Origin: Methylobacterium goesingense
Lineage (GTDB): Bacteria; Pseudomonadota; Alphaproteobacteria; Rhizobiales; Beijerinckiaceae
NCBI RefSeq assembly: GCF_022179225.1
Contig: NZ_BPQL01000069.1
Location: 1-64,000 of the forward strand
DNA: 64,000 bases
Direction: 5' to 3'
Below, in pieces: positions 1 through 8,405 of this stretch. A model generated the notes under the pieces. That model made no database searches, was not told the DNA's origin, and saw nothing but the letters and a program-made list of their open reading frames with translations. How positions within the stretch are numbered: position 1 is the first letter of the stretch; every line of letters begins with the position of its first letter. A program made the translations under genes and the position numbers.

Positions 1-99
1 CAGGGCGCGTCGGCGCAGGTAGCGTCCCACGAAGGCGAACGGCCGATCGGCATAAACGCAGAGGTCTTCCATCGCGGTGACCATCCCGGTTTCGAGCAT
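1..99 (-). CDS. Possible N-terminus of an ABC-exporter-like protein, cut by the left edge
   Basis: The minus strand is open from an ATG at 99 to the window edge (33 codons). Further in-frame ATGs lie at 84 and 72. The reading runs MEDLCVYADRPFAF then VGRYLRRRAL; an Arg-Pro-Phe ... Arg-Tyr-Arg-Arg-Arg pattern of this kind is familiar from the N-terminus of fused permease/ATPase (MsbA-like) exporters in this group. GGATGG ahead of the ATG at 72 could serve as ribosome binding site. The fragment is too short to assign a family with confidence, and it could be a chance open frame. Confidence 0.35.
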   Translation of the reverse strand, partial: MLETGMVTAMEDLCVYADRPFAFVGRYLRRRAL

Positions 100-154
100 C
101 CACCCGATGACGGGGGGACGTACCCTTGTTTAAAGCGTCCTCGCGGACCCCGGT

Positions 155-179
155 TTCCCGCGTGTGTCACACACGGGAA
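155..179. promoter_or_regulatory. 25-bp operator-like palindrome upstream of the left-edge gene
   Basis: TTCCCG-c-GTGT-gtc-ACAC-a-CGGGAA is symmetrical except for one position in each arm. It lies about 55 bases upstream of the possible start at 99 and is followed toward that gene by an AT-rich stretch (TTTAAA). The symmetry and position suit a dimeric repressor site, although a transcript hairpin is equally possible. The rest of 100-316 holds no convincing gene. Confidence 0.4.
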
Positions 180-316
180 CTTGAGCCCCCCTAACGCGCA
201 ACGCGAAAAGGAGACAAGCGTTGCAGTGTCGGGTGGAGCCTGCCCGTTCTAGTGCAGGAACCTGAACCCCGCTTGAGCGGCAAGCGAATTCGATGCCGCC
301 CCCATGCTTTTCCCGT

Positions 317-1669
317 TCACGCCTCGGTGTCGGGGCGCGTCTCCGGCATGATCAACGCCACCAGGGCGAAGGCCGCGAATCCCACGATGGCGAGCCCCAG
401 GAAAGCCGTGTGGCTGCCCAGACGGTCGGCCATGACACCGGCCAGCGACGTCGAGAGCGCGGCACCGATGCCCATGGCCGTTCCGACGGCGCCCAGCGCC
501 AGGTTGAAATGGCCCGTCTTGCGGGTGGCATCCGAGACCACGAGGGGCACCATCACGCCGAACACCGCCGCCGAGACTCCGTCGAAGACCTGGACGGCCA
601 CGAGAAGCTCGGGGCTGTCCACGTAGGCGAAGAGCAGGCCGCGGATCGGCAGTGCGAGGAAGCCGATGAGGAGGAGCGGGCGCCGGCCCCAGCGCTCGGC
701 GGCGCGTCCGACAGCCGGGGCCGACAGGGCCAGAACCACCTGCGGCACCACGATACAGGCCGCGATCAGCGCCGTGGCGGTCTCGCTCGCCCGCAGGGTG
801 AGCATGCTGCCCACCAGCGGCAGCATCGCCGCGTTGGCGAGGAAGAACAGCGTCATGCAGGCGCCGAAGCAGAGCAGGGCGCGGTTGGTGAGGAGCGCAC
901 GCAGGCCGTTGTCGCCGCGCGCGGCCGGCGCGTCGGTGGCGACCTTGGCGCGAGGCGGTCCGTCGATCTCCCCGGGGCGGATCCAGGACAGCGCGATCAG
1001 CGTCGGCACCATGAGGGCCGCCGTCAGGTAGAAGACCGCGTCGTTGGAAAGGTAGTAGCCGCAGGCGCCCATGCCGGCGGCTGCGACCGCGTTGCCGAGC
1101 GCGGAGAAGCTGGCGTTGCGCCCGAGGCGCTCGCCCGCCCGCGCATGGCCGACGAGGCCGATGCTGATCGCCGCGATGGCCGGCGTGAGGATGCAACTCG
1201 CGGCGGAATGCGCTGCCATGGCCAGCAGCACGACGAGAAAGTTCGGCCACATGGCCAGCGCGAAGGCGCTCAGCGCGATGGCGACCACCGAGAAGCCCGC
1301 GGCGAAGCGGCGCGAGCGGACGGCGTCCACGAAAGCGCCGCCCGGCACCTGGCCCAACAGGCTGACGAGGCTGCCCACGGTGAGCGCGAAGCCGATATCG
1401 GACTGCGTCCACTTGGCCTGGGTGAAGTAGACCGCCAGGAACGGCCCGAAGCCGGTCTGCAGGTTGGCCACGAAGAACGCGAAGCCATCGAGGCCGCGGG
1501 TACTCGCCCGAGAAATCACCTTCATGTCGCCCGGAGCCTCCACTGCCGTCGCGGCCGGGGCGTCGTCCGTGAGGGCGTCGCGACGGGGGAGCGGACGCGG
1601 CCGGAAATCCGGACGCGGCGTCTCGCGGGGCTTGAGGGCCCGGCGGTTCTTCGGACGCGGAGCCGTCAT
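317..1669 (-). CDS. Major facilitator superfamily permease
   Basis: A 450-residue inner-membrane transporter made of repeated hydrophobic helices. The first about 60 residues are hydrophilic and rich in Arg and Pro, and the membrane body starts near residue 55. The central loop (residues ~210-235) separates two six-helix halves, as in 12-helix MFS proteins. The start at 1669 overlaps the stop of the upstream PRC-barrel gene (ATGA), which suggests translational coupling. An alternative ATG at 1525, behind GGAGG, would give about 402 residues, closer to the usual family length. The substrate cannot be read from the sequence; a sugar or drug efflux role is only a guess. Confidence 0.85.
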   Translation of the reverse strand: MTAPRPKNRRALKPRETPRPDFRPRPLPRRDALTDDAPAATAVEAPGDMKVISRASTRGLDGFAFFVANLQTGFGPFLAVYFTQAKWTQSDIGFALTVGSLVSLLGQVPGGAFVDAVRSRRFAAGFSVVAIALSAFALAMWPNFLVVLLAMAAHSAASCILTPAIAAISIGLVGHARAGERLGRNASFSALGNAVAAAGMGACGYYLSNDAVFYLTAALMVPTLIALSWIRPGEIDGPPRAKVATDAPAARGDNGLRALLTNRALLCFGACMTLFFLANAAMLPLVGSMLTLRASETATALIAACIVVPQVVLALSAPAVGRAAERWGRRPLLLIGFLALPIRGLLFAYVDSPELLVAVQVFDGVSAAVFGVMVPLVVSDATRKTGHFNLALGAVGTAMGIGAALSTSLAGVMADRLGSHTAFLGLAIVGFAAFALVALIMPETRPDTEA

Positions 1670-2451
1670 CGATCCGGCGACTTCTCGGCCGGCTTGTCCG
1701 GCGCCTTCTCGGGGGTGGTCGGGGCCGAGGCGGCGCCCGGGGTCGGCATCGTCACGGCGGCGGGCGCGGAAGCCGGGGCAGGCTGCGAAGCGGGTGCAGG
1801 CGCGGAAGAGGGTGCAGGCGCGGGCGGCCCCTGGACGGGGGCGGCGGCCTGCTCGCCCTCGGCGGGCGTCGCCGGGCTCGCGGGGCCGAGGACCACGATG
1901 GGTTCACCGGGCTTGTACTCGGGGGAGACGCGGACCTGGTTGCGGCTGAGCTGCAGCACCAGCCGGCTCGGCTTGCCGTCCGAGGTGAAGCGCATCGCCC
2001 GCCAGTCCACCGCGATCTTGCGCGAGCCCACGCCGAGGAAGCCGCCGAAATCGATGATGGCGGCGCGCGGACGGCCGTCCTTGTCGAGGATGATGTCGAT
2101 GATCCGGCCCATATCCTCGCCGGTGGAGCTGCGCACGGCCTTGCCGAGCACGCCGTCGTAATCCTGCGTGTCGAGCACGGTGGCGGGCGTGCCCGTGGCG
2201 CCCGCCGGGGGCGCGGATGCGGGCGGAGCGGCCGGCTGCGCCGATGCTGGCTGTGCCGGTGCCGGTGCCGGTGCCGCGTGCGCGGGTTGCGGCGGCGCGG
2301 CGGGGGGCGGAGGCGTGCCGGGCGAACCCGTCGTGACGTCGCCCCCGGCAGAGACCGGTTCCTTCCCGGGCGTTGCCGGGCTTTGGGCGGCCGCAGCTGC
2401 GGCCCACAGGGTGATCGTCGCGGTGGCGATCATCCGGACAGTTCTGAACAC
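1666..2451 (-). CDS. Secreted PRC-barrel domain protein with Pro/Ala-rich arms
   Basis: A GTG at 2451 behind GGGGAA gives a 261-residue protein. It begins with a signal peptide (Arg-rich start, then MIATATITLWAAAAAAQ, cleavage near AAAQ). An ATG six codons downstream (2433) is the alternative start. After a Pro/Ala-rich linker comes a PRC-barrel (residues ~95-155) with the pattern LGKAV...GEDMGRIIDIILD...AAIIDFGGFLGVGSRKIAVDW. The C-terminal 90 residues are again Pro/Ala repeats, including an 18-bp direct repeat near 1796-1831. PRC-barrel proteins of this layout are common in the alphaproteobacterial periplasm, where their role is poorly defined. The gene overlaps the MFS permease by four bases. 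Confidence 0.8.
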   Translation of the reverse strand: MFRTVRMIATATITLWAAAAAAQSPATPGKEPVSAGGDVTTGSPGTPPPPAAPPQPAHAAPAPAPAQPASAQPAAPPASAPPAGATGTPATVLDTQDYDGVLGKAVRSSTGEDMGRIIDIILDKDGRPRAAIIDFGGFLGVGSRKIAVDWRAMRFTSDGKPSRLVLQLSRNQVRVSPEYKPGEPIVVLGPASPATPAEGEQAAAPVQGPPAPAPSSAPAPASQPAPASAPAAVTMPTPGAASAPTTPEKAPDKPAEKSPDR

Positions 2452-2821
2452 GCGCGTTCCCCGAGGTATGCGTCGGCCCGGTCTCGCACAATCGTGGCTT
2501 GAGCGTCGGGTTCCACCCGAGGGCGGCGCCGGCCTCATTGCGCGGGGACCAAGGCGAAGTTGTGGATGAGCGGATACGGTGTGGATCGTCGCGGCGCCCG
2601 GTTCCCGAAAAATCGGGAATGCCCGCGCGCCGGGCAAGAAACGGACCGCCGCCGGGCCGGCTCCGCTCCACCGGCGCCACTCTGGCACCAGTCGAAGCGG
2701 GGCCGCAATGTCCGGTGCGCGGTGGCCCGTCTGGTTTTCGCCCAAACCGCGTCGTAGAGAGGCAGAATGATGCGTAGGGTGCCCCCGGGGGCACTATTGT
2801 CTTGCTTGAGGACCAGATCCG
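2452..2821. other. Divergent intergenic region with a perfect 7-bp palindrome
   Basis: This 370-bp gap separates the minus-strand PRC-barrel gene from the plus-strand lipoprotein, so it must hold both promoters. At 2602-2619, TTCCCGA-aaaa-TCGGGAA is a perfect inverted repeat. Its outer half-sites (TTCCCG/CGGGAA) match those of the palindrome at 155-179, with different spacing. GAGGA at about 2808 is a plausible ribosome binding site for the lipoprotein. No gene is supported here. Confidence 0.4.
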
Positions 2822-3193
2822 ATGTCGCTTCCGTCCAAAGTCTGCGCCGCGGCGCTCGTTGCCGCCGCCCTCGGGGGCTGCCAGGCCTTCGGCGGCGGCG
2901 GTGGCGTGATGCCCGAGACGGAGGTCGGACCGCCGCCCTCGATGCGCGGCACCGCCCAGGCGCCCCGGCGCGGTGCCCGTGCCGATGCGGATGGCGGCGA
3001 GGCCCAGACCACGCCGACCCGCCGCCTGAATCTGCCCAGCAGTGCCGGCGGCCAGACCCGCGCGGCGGCGAACGAGGAGCGGCGCATCCGCCGGGAGGAC
3101 ATCGAGGGCGAGACCACGAGCCGTTCGAGCTCCGGCGGCCTCGGGCCCCAGATGAGCCAGGGCGGCGGCGTCGGCCTCGGCGGCAAGTTCTGA
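2822..3193 (+). CDS. Small outer-membrane-type lipoprotein
   Basis: A 123-residue protein with a lipoprotein signal: a short charged start, a hydrophobic core, then the lipobox LGGC with Cys at residue 20. The mature part is Gly-rich and hydrophilic (GGGGG after the cysteine, a basic middle section with RREDIEGE, and a Gly-rich tail). I recognise no known domain. After Cys-20 comes Gln, not Asp, so the outer membrane is the expected destination under the usual Lol sorting rule. GAGGA nine bases upstream supports the start. The stop codon lies inside a three-copy tandem repeat, described separately. Confidence 0.7.
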   Translation: MSLPSKVCAAALVAAALGGCQAFGGGGGVMPETEVGPPPSMRGTAQAPRRGARADADGGEAQTTPTRRLNLPSSAGGQTRAAANEERRIRREDIEGETTSRSSSGGLGPQMSQGGGVGLGGKF

Positions 3194-3232
3194 TCGGGGG
3201 CAAGTCCTGACCGACGGCAAGGTCTGATCCGC
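3182..3232. repeat. Three 17-bp tandem copies spanning the lipoprotein stop codon
   Basis: Copies start at 3182, 3199 and 3216. Each begins GGCAAG and contains a TGA at the same place (3191, 3208, 3225). As 17 is not a multiple of three, the TGAs fall in all three reading frames. The copies have drifted slightly from one another, so the duplication is not very recent. Confidence 0.8.
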
Positions 3233-3394
3233 TGCTGGGGCTGACGCGCCCCCGGGCGCGGACGGCCGCCGGATGCAGGGCTCCCGTGCCGGTGCGGTGG
3301 TTCCGGTGCGCCCGCAACGGTCCTACAGATCGGTCCCGCGGAAGGGGGCCCGCCGCCCGTGCGGACGGGACCTGACGTTCCGTGGAGCCTGCGC

Positions 3395-5602
3395 GTGCCC
3401 GCGACCCCACCCATCTCCGGCAAATCCCACCCCGCGACCGGCCCGCGCCGAAGGGCGCGCGCCGCGGCGTTCCTGCGCGGCCGCGGCACCCTGGCCAATC
3501 CGGGGCAGGACCTCACGCGCCTGCCGATCGGCCTCGATCCGCGCGGCCTCAGCCTCGTCGACGGGGTGCGGGCGGCGCTGGCCTTCGGCCTCGTCATCCT
3601 GCTGCACGAATGGCTGCCCTGGCCGCCGCTGCTCACCGTGGCGCTCGCCGCGAACCTCGCGTGCTTCGCCGATGCGGGCGGGCCGATGCGCTCGCGCCTC
3701 CTCGTGCTCACGGTCTTCTCGCTGCTGGGGGGCGTGATCTGGGGGCTGTTCGGCCTGATGCAGCCCCTCGGGCCGGTCCCCGTGGTGCCGCTCGCCGGGA
3801 TCGTCATCTTCGGCTGCACCTATGCGCGGGTCTGGGGCGTGCAGGCGCAGGCCGCCGGCAATGTCCTCGTCCTCGTCCTGTGCTTTGCCCTCGACCGGCC
3901 GCTCACGCCCGATCAGGCCCTGGTGGCCGGGCTGGTCTTCGCCGCCGGTGGATTGTGGGCGACGCTGCTGGCGCTGCTGCTCTGGCGCCTCCATCCCTAT
4001 CGCCCGACGCACCGCGCGGTGGCCGAGGTCTGGCGCCGCCTGACCCGCCTCTGCGACGACCTCGAGGACCTCGCCTCCCTGGCCTGGCCGGAGAAGCCCG
4101 AGACGCGGAACGCCGGAGGGGGCGCCCGCCAGATCTTCGATCGCCAGACCTTCGAGCGCCAGGCCTTCGACCGGCACGCCCGCGCCCACCGCCGGGGCGT
4201 GCGCGAGGCGATCGAGCAGGCGCGGACCGTCATCGTCGACCTCGCCCGCAGCCGCGAGCGCATCTCCGACCGCACCGCCCAGGCCCTGATCCGCCTGGAG
4301 GCGGCGGAGCAGATCTTCGCCGCCCTCATCGCCCTGTCGGATCTCGTCGAGGGCGAGCCCGACCCGCGCCGGCGCCGGATGGCGCGCCGCTTCCTGCGCC
4401 GGCTCCGGCCGCTGCTGGGCGTCATCGCCCGGGCCATCCGCGACGACAGCGCCATCGACCTCGCTCGCCTGGAGCGGGCGATCGACCGGGGCACCCGCCG
4501 CCTCGCCCATGACCGCGGGCTGCACGATCTCGCCACCCGCATCCTCGACCGCGTCCGCATCGGCGCCAAGCTCTCGACACCGGACGGCTACTGGCCCGGC
4601 GGCGCCCTGCTCGGCCGGGCAAGCCTGCCCCTCGGGACCCGGCTCCTCGGGCCGCTCGGCACCAATTTCACCTTCGCATCCGCCAACCTGCGCCACGCCG
4701 TGCGGGCGACCGTGGTCGCGGCCCCCGCCCTCTGGGCCACCCTGGTCTGGGCGGGCCCCTTCGCCCACTGGCTCACCATGACGGTGGTGCTGACGATGCA
4801 GCCCTTCTACGCCGCCACGTGGCAGCGCGCCCTGGAGCGGATCGGCGGCACGGTGCTCGGCGGTCTGATCGGCGCCGTTCTGGCAAGCTTCGCCACTTCG
4901 CCCCTGGCCCTGGCGGCCCTGGTTTTTCCGTTAAGCATCATCGGCTTTGCCGCGCGTCAGGTCAGCTACGGCGTCTTCATCGCTTGCCTGACCCCCCTCG
5001 TGGTGCTCCTCGTCGAGGTGGTGGAACCCGGCCACGGGTCCTGGGAGGTGGCGGGCATGCGGGCTCTCCTCACCCTCCTCGGTGGCCTCATCGCGGTGGG
5101 CAGCGCCCTCGTGCTCTGGCCGATCTGGGAGCCCGACCAGGTCCGACTCGAACTGCGCAAGGCCGTGCGGGCGCATGCCGCCTTCGCCCGTGCGGTGCTC
5201 GGCACGGGGGCCGAAGCCGAAGCCTCGGGGGCCCGCGCCCAGGCCGCCCGCGCTGCCGGACTCGCCCTGAACGACCTCGAGGCGGCCCTGGCTCGCGCCC
5301 TGCAGCAGCCCCGCGCGGGACGTCACCCTCAGGTGGAGATGGCGATGGTCGCCGACGCCACCCTGCGGCGGATTTCGGCCCGGCTCACGGCCCTGCGCTA
5401 TTCCGCCGAGACGGCGGAGCCGGAAGCCCTGGCCGCCTGGAGCGACTGGATCGCCGCCACCCTGGCGAGCCTCGGCGGCGAGGGAACGCCGCGGGGGATG
5501 CCTGACGCACCCCGCAGCGACGGTCTTCGCCGTCTCGTCGGCCAGGTCGAACTCCTCGCCGAGACTTTGAAGCCCGGCGGATCGCGACCTGCGGGCGCCT
5601 GA
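3395..5602 (+). CDS. FUSC-family inner-membrane protein (putative aromatic-acid-type exporter)
   Basis: A 735-residue protein from the GTG at 3395, chosen because GGAG lies seven bases upstream; a GTG at 3359 would add 12 residues. The layout is that of the fusaric acid resistance / AaeB superfamily. A first block of membrane helices occupies residues ~45-190. A long soluble Arg-rich helical region follows (~195-415). A second block (~430-560) begins with WAGPFAHWLTMTVVLTMQPF, typical of the second FUSC half. A soluble C-terminal region closes it. Family members export small aromatic acids or affect the envelope, but the substrate here is unknown. No membrane-fusion partner gene is adjacent, which is unusual for an AaeAB-type pump. 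Confidence 0.8.
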   Translation: MPATPPISGKSHPATGPRRRARAAAFLRGRGTLANPGQDLTRLPIGLDPRGLSLVDGVRAALAFGLVILLHEWLPWPPLLTVALAANLACFADAGGPMRSRLLVLTVFSLLGGVIWGLFGLMQPLGPVPVVPLAGIVIFGCTYARVWGVQAQAAGNVLVLVLCFALDRPLTPDQALVAGLVFAAGGLWATLLALLLWRLHPYRPTHRAVAEVWRRLTRLCDDLEDLASLAWPEKPETRNAGGGARQIFDRQTFERQAFDRHARAHRRGVREAIEQARTVIVDLARSRERISDRTAQALIRLEAAEQIFAALIALSDLVEGEPDPRRRRMARRFLRRLRPLLGVIARAIRDDSAIDLARLERAIDRGTRRLAHDRGLHDLATRILDRVRIGAKLSTPDGYWPGGALLGRASLPLGTRLLGPLGTNFTFASANLRHAVRATVVAAPALWATLVWAGPFAHWLTMTVVLTMQPFYAATWQRALERIGGTVLGGLIGAVLASFATSPLALAALVFPLSIIGFAARQVSYGVFIACLTPLVVLLVEVVEPGHGSWEVAGMRALLTLLGGLIAVGSALVLWPIWEPDQVRLELRKAVRAHAAFARAVLGTGAEAEASGARAQAARAAGLALNDLEAALARALQQPRAGRHPQVEMAMVADATLRRISARLTALRYSAETAEPEALAAWSDWIAATLASLGGEGTPRGMPDAPRSDGLRRLVGQVELLAETLKPGGSRPAGA

Positions 5603-5722
5603 GACCGCGCCAGGTGCCGGGGTCGATACCGTGACGCGTCTGCCACAGAGCCGTGCCCTCGGGAAGATTCGGCAGTCCGGATGCCCTTCGGGCCGACCTG
5701 GGATCACAGGATACCCGATCAC

Positions 5723-5738
5723 TTAATGCAAAATTAAC
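5723..5738 (+). promoter_or_regulatory. CtrA binding box upstream of ftcR
   Basis: TTAA-TGCAAAA-TTAAC matches the alphaproteobacterial CtrA consensus TTAA-N7-TTAAC exactly, in a locally AT-rich island of an otherwise GC-rich region. A further TTAA at 5746 extends the TTAA series. The box ends about 190 bases upstream of the ftcR-like start. In related bacteria CtrA acts at the top of the flagellar hierarchy and controls the ftcR/rem regulator, so the position makes sense. Binding itself is inferred. Confidence 0.75.
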
Positions 5739-5928
5739 CATTTCGTTAAAGAAAGGTTGTCAACGCAAATCGGCGGACGGCGGTGATCAGACCCCTAAAA
5801 GGGGCGGCGCCGCGAAGTCATCATCAAGTAAAAACCTGGATGCCAAGGGCGGACAACGAAGTCGCTCCGCGTTCAAGGTGATGGTCCGACGGGGTTGCGA
5901 TAACGTTCGTTTTCGGCGGGGCGCTGGA

Positions 5929-6603
5929 ATGTATATCGTTGTCGATGAAAGGCAGTCAGTTGCCGCCGAATACCTGGCGGGTTTCGGAGCGCAGGACGTT
6001 CCCGCGCGAAGCCTGAGAGCCGAGGAATTCCTGGCCTGGCTCGCCGGCCACCCGACCGATACGGTCCAGGGCATCGTTCTCGGCGAGTGCGACGACCGTG
6101 CCGGCCGCACCGCCGCGATCCGCAGCCTGTCCCAGGCGCCCATCATCGCCCTCAACGAGACCCGCTCCCTGGAGCAGACCCTCGACCTATTCACCGCCGG
6201 CATCGACGACGTGGTGCGCCGTCCGGTCCATGTCCGCGAGATCCTGGCCCGGGCCGAGGCGATCCGCCGGCGCGGCATACGCGGCGAGGCCCAGGCCCCG
6301 GCCGCCCAGGACCGCAATGGTCGCCTCAAGGTCTTCGCGGACGGACGCGACCCCGAGATCGACGGGGTCAGCCTGAACCTGCCGCGTCGCGAGCGCCACA
6401 TCCTGGAGTTCTTCGCCAGCCATCGCGGGCGTCCCCTCAGCCGCGCACAGATCTTCAACGCGGTCTATGCGGAGCACGGCAGCGACGTCGAGGAGAGCGT
6501 GGTCGAGGGCCACATCAGCAAGCTGCGCAAGAAGCTGCGCCTGCGCCTCGGCTACGATCCGATCGAGGCCAAGCGCCTGGCCGGCTACACCTTCGTCGGC
6601 TGA
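5929..6603 (+). CDS. ftcR: FtcR-like flagellar transcriptional regulator, copy 1
   Basis: A 224-residue regulator, the length of FtcR/Rem. Residues ~1-110 form a degenerate receiver fold and ~130-224 a winged-helix DNA-binding domain. The latter contains FADGRDPEIDG, LPRRERHILEF and HISKLRKKLR...LGYDPIEAKR, which are signatures of FtcR. The usual receiver Asp is replaced in GIVLGEC and the conserved Lys is Arg (VRRPVH), so control by phosphorylation is unlikely. The ATG at 5929 was chosen because family members begin with this MYIVVDE-type strand; an upstream start at 5653 would add residues without family likeness. The CtrA box upstream suggests cell-cycle control. A second copy lies at 45.8-46.5 kb. 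Confidence 0.85.
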   Translation: MYIVVDERQSVAAEYLAGFGAQDVPARSLRAEEFLAWLAGHPTDTVQGIVLGECDDRAGRTAAIRSLSQAPIIALNETRSLEQTLDLFTAGIDDVVRRPVHVREILARAEAIRRRGIRGEAQAPAAQDRNGRLKVFADGRDPEIDGVSLNLPRRERHILEFFASHRGRPLSRAQIFNAVYAEHGSDVEESVVEGHISKLRKKLRLRLGYDPIEAKRLAGYTFVG

Positions 6604-6634
6604 TCCGCCCCTTTCCCGTCCGACCCGGAATGCG

Positions 6635-6672
6635 AAAAAGGCCACGCTCCCTCGCGGGGGCGTGGCCTTTTC
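6635..6672. terminator. Bidirectional intrinsic terminator between ftcR and flagellin
   Basis: A 16-bp stem (6636-6651 with 6656-6671, one mismatch) built on GGCCACGC/GCGTGGCC is flanked by an A run on the left and TTTT on the right. It can therefore end transcripts from both the plus-strand regulator and the minus-strand flagellin gene, which converge here. Confidence 0.85.
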
Positions 6673-6715
6673 CTCGTCGCGCCGCCCCCGGAACCTCCGG
6701 GGGCGGCCGTTCGGC

Positions 6716-8104
6716 TTAACGGAACAGCGAGAGCACGTTCGCGGAGGCGCCGTTGGCGATGCTGAGGGCCTGGACGGCCAGCTGCTGCTGGGTCTGGAGG
6801 GCCTTCAGCTTGGTCGACTCCTCCTCCACGTCGGCGTCCACCAGGATGCCGATGGTCCGGTCGTTGGCCTTCATCAGGGTGTCGACGAAGGTCTTCTGGC
6901 CGTCGATCTGGGTCTTGTTGGCGCCGAGCTTCGTGCCCGCGTTGGTGACGCTCGAGATGGCCTTGTCCACCTGCGAGATCAGGGTTGCCAGGGTGGCGTC
7001 GCCGGTGGTGCCGGAGAGGGCCGAGATGTTGATCGAGTTGATCGACTGGCTGGTGGTGCCGTCCACGGTGTCCAGGATGCCCTTGGCGTTCGACGTGCCC
7101 GCATCCGTGCCCTTGCCGGCTACGACGGCGAGGCCGGCGGTGGTGCCGAAGCCGATATCCACCAGCGCATTGCCGCCCGTCGCGGCGACGACGTCGACGT
7201 TGATCGTGCTGGCGGCGGCGGCCGTGGTGGTCTTCAGGACGATGCGGCCCTGCGTGTCGAGGCTGGCGGCGACCAGGCCCTTGACGCTGTTGGCGCCGGT
7301 GGAGGCCGCGATCTGGTTGTTGATCGCGCTCAGGACCTCGTCGGTGGTGACCTTGGCGAGGTCCTTGACCGCCGCGCCGAGGGTGGTGGCGTCGAGCTTG
7401 ATGTTCTGCGTCTTGCTGCCGTTCAGGTTGATCGTGAAGTTCACCTGCTTGGCGCTGGCGGCGGAGAAGTCGGCGGTGCCGGCCGTGAAGGCCGAGGTGC
7501 CGGTCAGCGAGGTCGAGCCGGCGACCTGGGCCTCCGTGGCGGGCACGCTCGCGCTGGCGGCGTTCACGTCATAGAGCTTGATGTTGGAGACCTCGACGTT
7601 GATCCGCGAGTAGGTGATCGCGCCGGCGGTGGAGCGCGAGAAGCCCGCGATCACGCTCTGCGTCGCCTGGTAGGCAGTGTTGGCGGCCGAGGAATCCACC
7701 GAGAGCCAGTTCTGGCCGCTCGACACCGACGAATCCGCCGTCGCCTTCATCTTGCTCTGGATGGCGGTGATCTCGGTCTGGACCTTGGCACGGTCCACGC
7801 CCGGCTGCAGGGCGGTCTGCAGCTTGGCGCGCATGTTCTGCAGATCGGTGATGATGCTGTTCAGGCCGTTATAGGTCGTGTCGACGGCCGAGGAGCCGAG
7901 GCCCAGCGAATCCTTGACGGCGGAGAGCGAGGCGTTGTCGGTCCGCACCGTGGTGGCGATCGACCAATAGGCGGCGTTGTCGGCGGCGCTGGAGACCCGC
8001 TGGCCGGTCGAGACCCGGTTGCTCGTCATGTCGAGCTGGGTGTTGATGCTCTTGAGGGTCGTCAGCGCCGTCATTGCGGCGTTGTTGGTCAGCAGGCTGG
8101 TCAT
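6716..8104 (-). CDS. fliC: Flagellin
   Basis: A 462-residue filament subunit. The N-terminal D0/D1 region begins MTSLLTNNAAMTALTTLKSI, followed by RVSTGQRVSSAADNAAYWSI. The C-terminal D1/D0 region reads VDADVEEESTKLKALQTQQQ and ends in ANVLSLFR. Between them lies a variable Ala/Thr/Ser-rich section (residues ~170-360). The ATG at 8104 gives the standard flagellin start; an in-frame ATG at 8230 would add 42 residues unlike any flagellin. No cysteine is visible, as usual for alphaproteobacterial flagellins. FlaF and FlbT, which control flagellin synthesis in this group, are encoded nearby. It is the only flagellin in the window. Confidence 0.95.
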   Translation of the reverse strand: MTSLLTNNAAMTALTTLKSINTQLDMTSNRVSTGQRVSSAADNAAYWSIATTVRTDNASLSAVKDSLGLGSSAVDTTYNGLNSIITDLQNMRAKLQTALQPGVDRAKVQTEITAIQSKMKATADSSVSSGQNWLSVDSSAANTAYQATQSVIAGFSRSTAGAITYSRINVEVSNIKLYDVNAASASVPATEAQVAGSTSLTGTSAFTAGTADFSAASAKQVNFTINLNGSKTQNIKLDATTLGAAVKDLAKVTTDEVLSAINNQIAASTGANSVKGLVAASLDTQGRIVLKTTTAAAASTINVDVVAATGGNALVDIGFGTTAGLAVVAGKGTDAGTSNAKGILDTVDGTTSQSINSINISALSGTTGDATLATLISQVDKAISSVTNAGTKLGANKTQIDGQKTFVDTLMKANDRTIGILVDADVEEESTKLKALQTQQQLAVQALSIANGASANVLSLFR

Positions 8105-8405
8105 TGCGAGGATGTCCGGTTGACAGGAATTACAAGGAATTCGTGTGTATGACCGCGCAGCAGAGCGCTCAAATCCGATCTGAGGATCGGATTTATTTTG
8201 CGTAATGCTGTCTACATCCCGGGTTTTCACCGGAGCAGTGGGACGACATCATGTCTATAGGTCCACGAAACCTATCCACTGCGGTGGCTTCGAAGGCGTT
8301 CAACCCTTTCGGGTCGCCGTCTCACCGATGGACCGACTATGCACGGCCCGACTTAGCAGGAACTTAAGGGCGGCCTGCGGCCGCCTGTATCCGGATGCGA
8401 CCGGA
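8105..8405. other. Flagellin leader and promoter region
   Basis: This 300-bp region lies upstream of flagellin and downstream of the minus-strand PilZ gene. It contains the palindrome at 8171-8194 (listed separately), a weaker inverted repeat ATAGGT/ACCTAT at 8257-8275, and a CtrA-like TTAG-N7-TTAAG at 8353-8368 (two mismatches). I could not place -35/-10 or sigma-54 elements convincingly. No gene is seen. Confidence 0.4.
8171..8194. promoter_or_regulatory. Perfect 10-bp palindrome in the flagellin leader
   Basis: AAATCCGATC-tgag-GATCGGATTT lies 67-90 bases upstream of the flagellin start. If it is transcribed it forms a stable stem-loop in the 5' leader. In Caulobacter, FlbT acts on the leader of flagellin mRNA, and flbT is present in this window, so a stem-loop target is a reasonable idea. 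An operator for a dimeric protein is the alternative. Confidence 0.5.

Noticed and set aside
293-2161. Long plus-strand open frame opposite the MFS and PRC-barrel genes
   Set aside because: It mirrors GC-rich coding sequence on the other strand; its protein is a charged Arg/Gly/His-rich product with no domain, unlike the clear membrane protein opposite.
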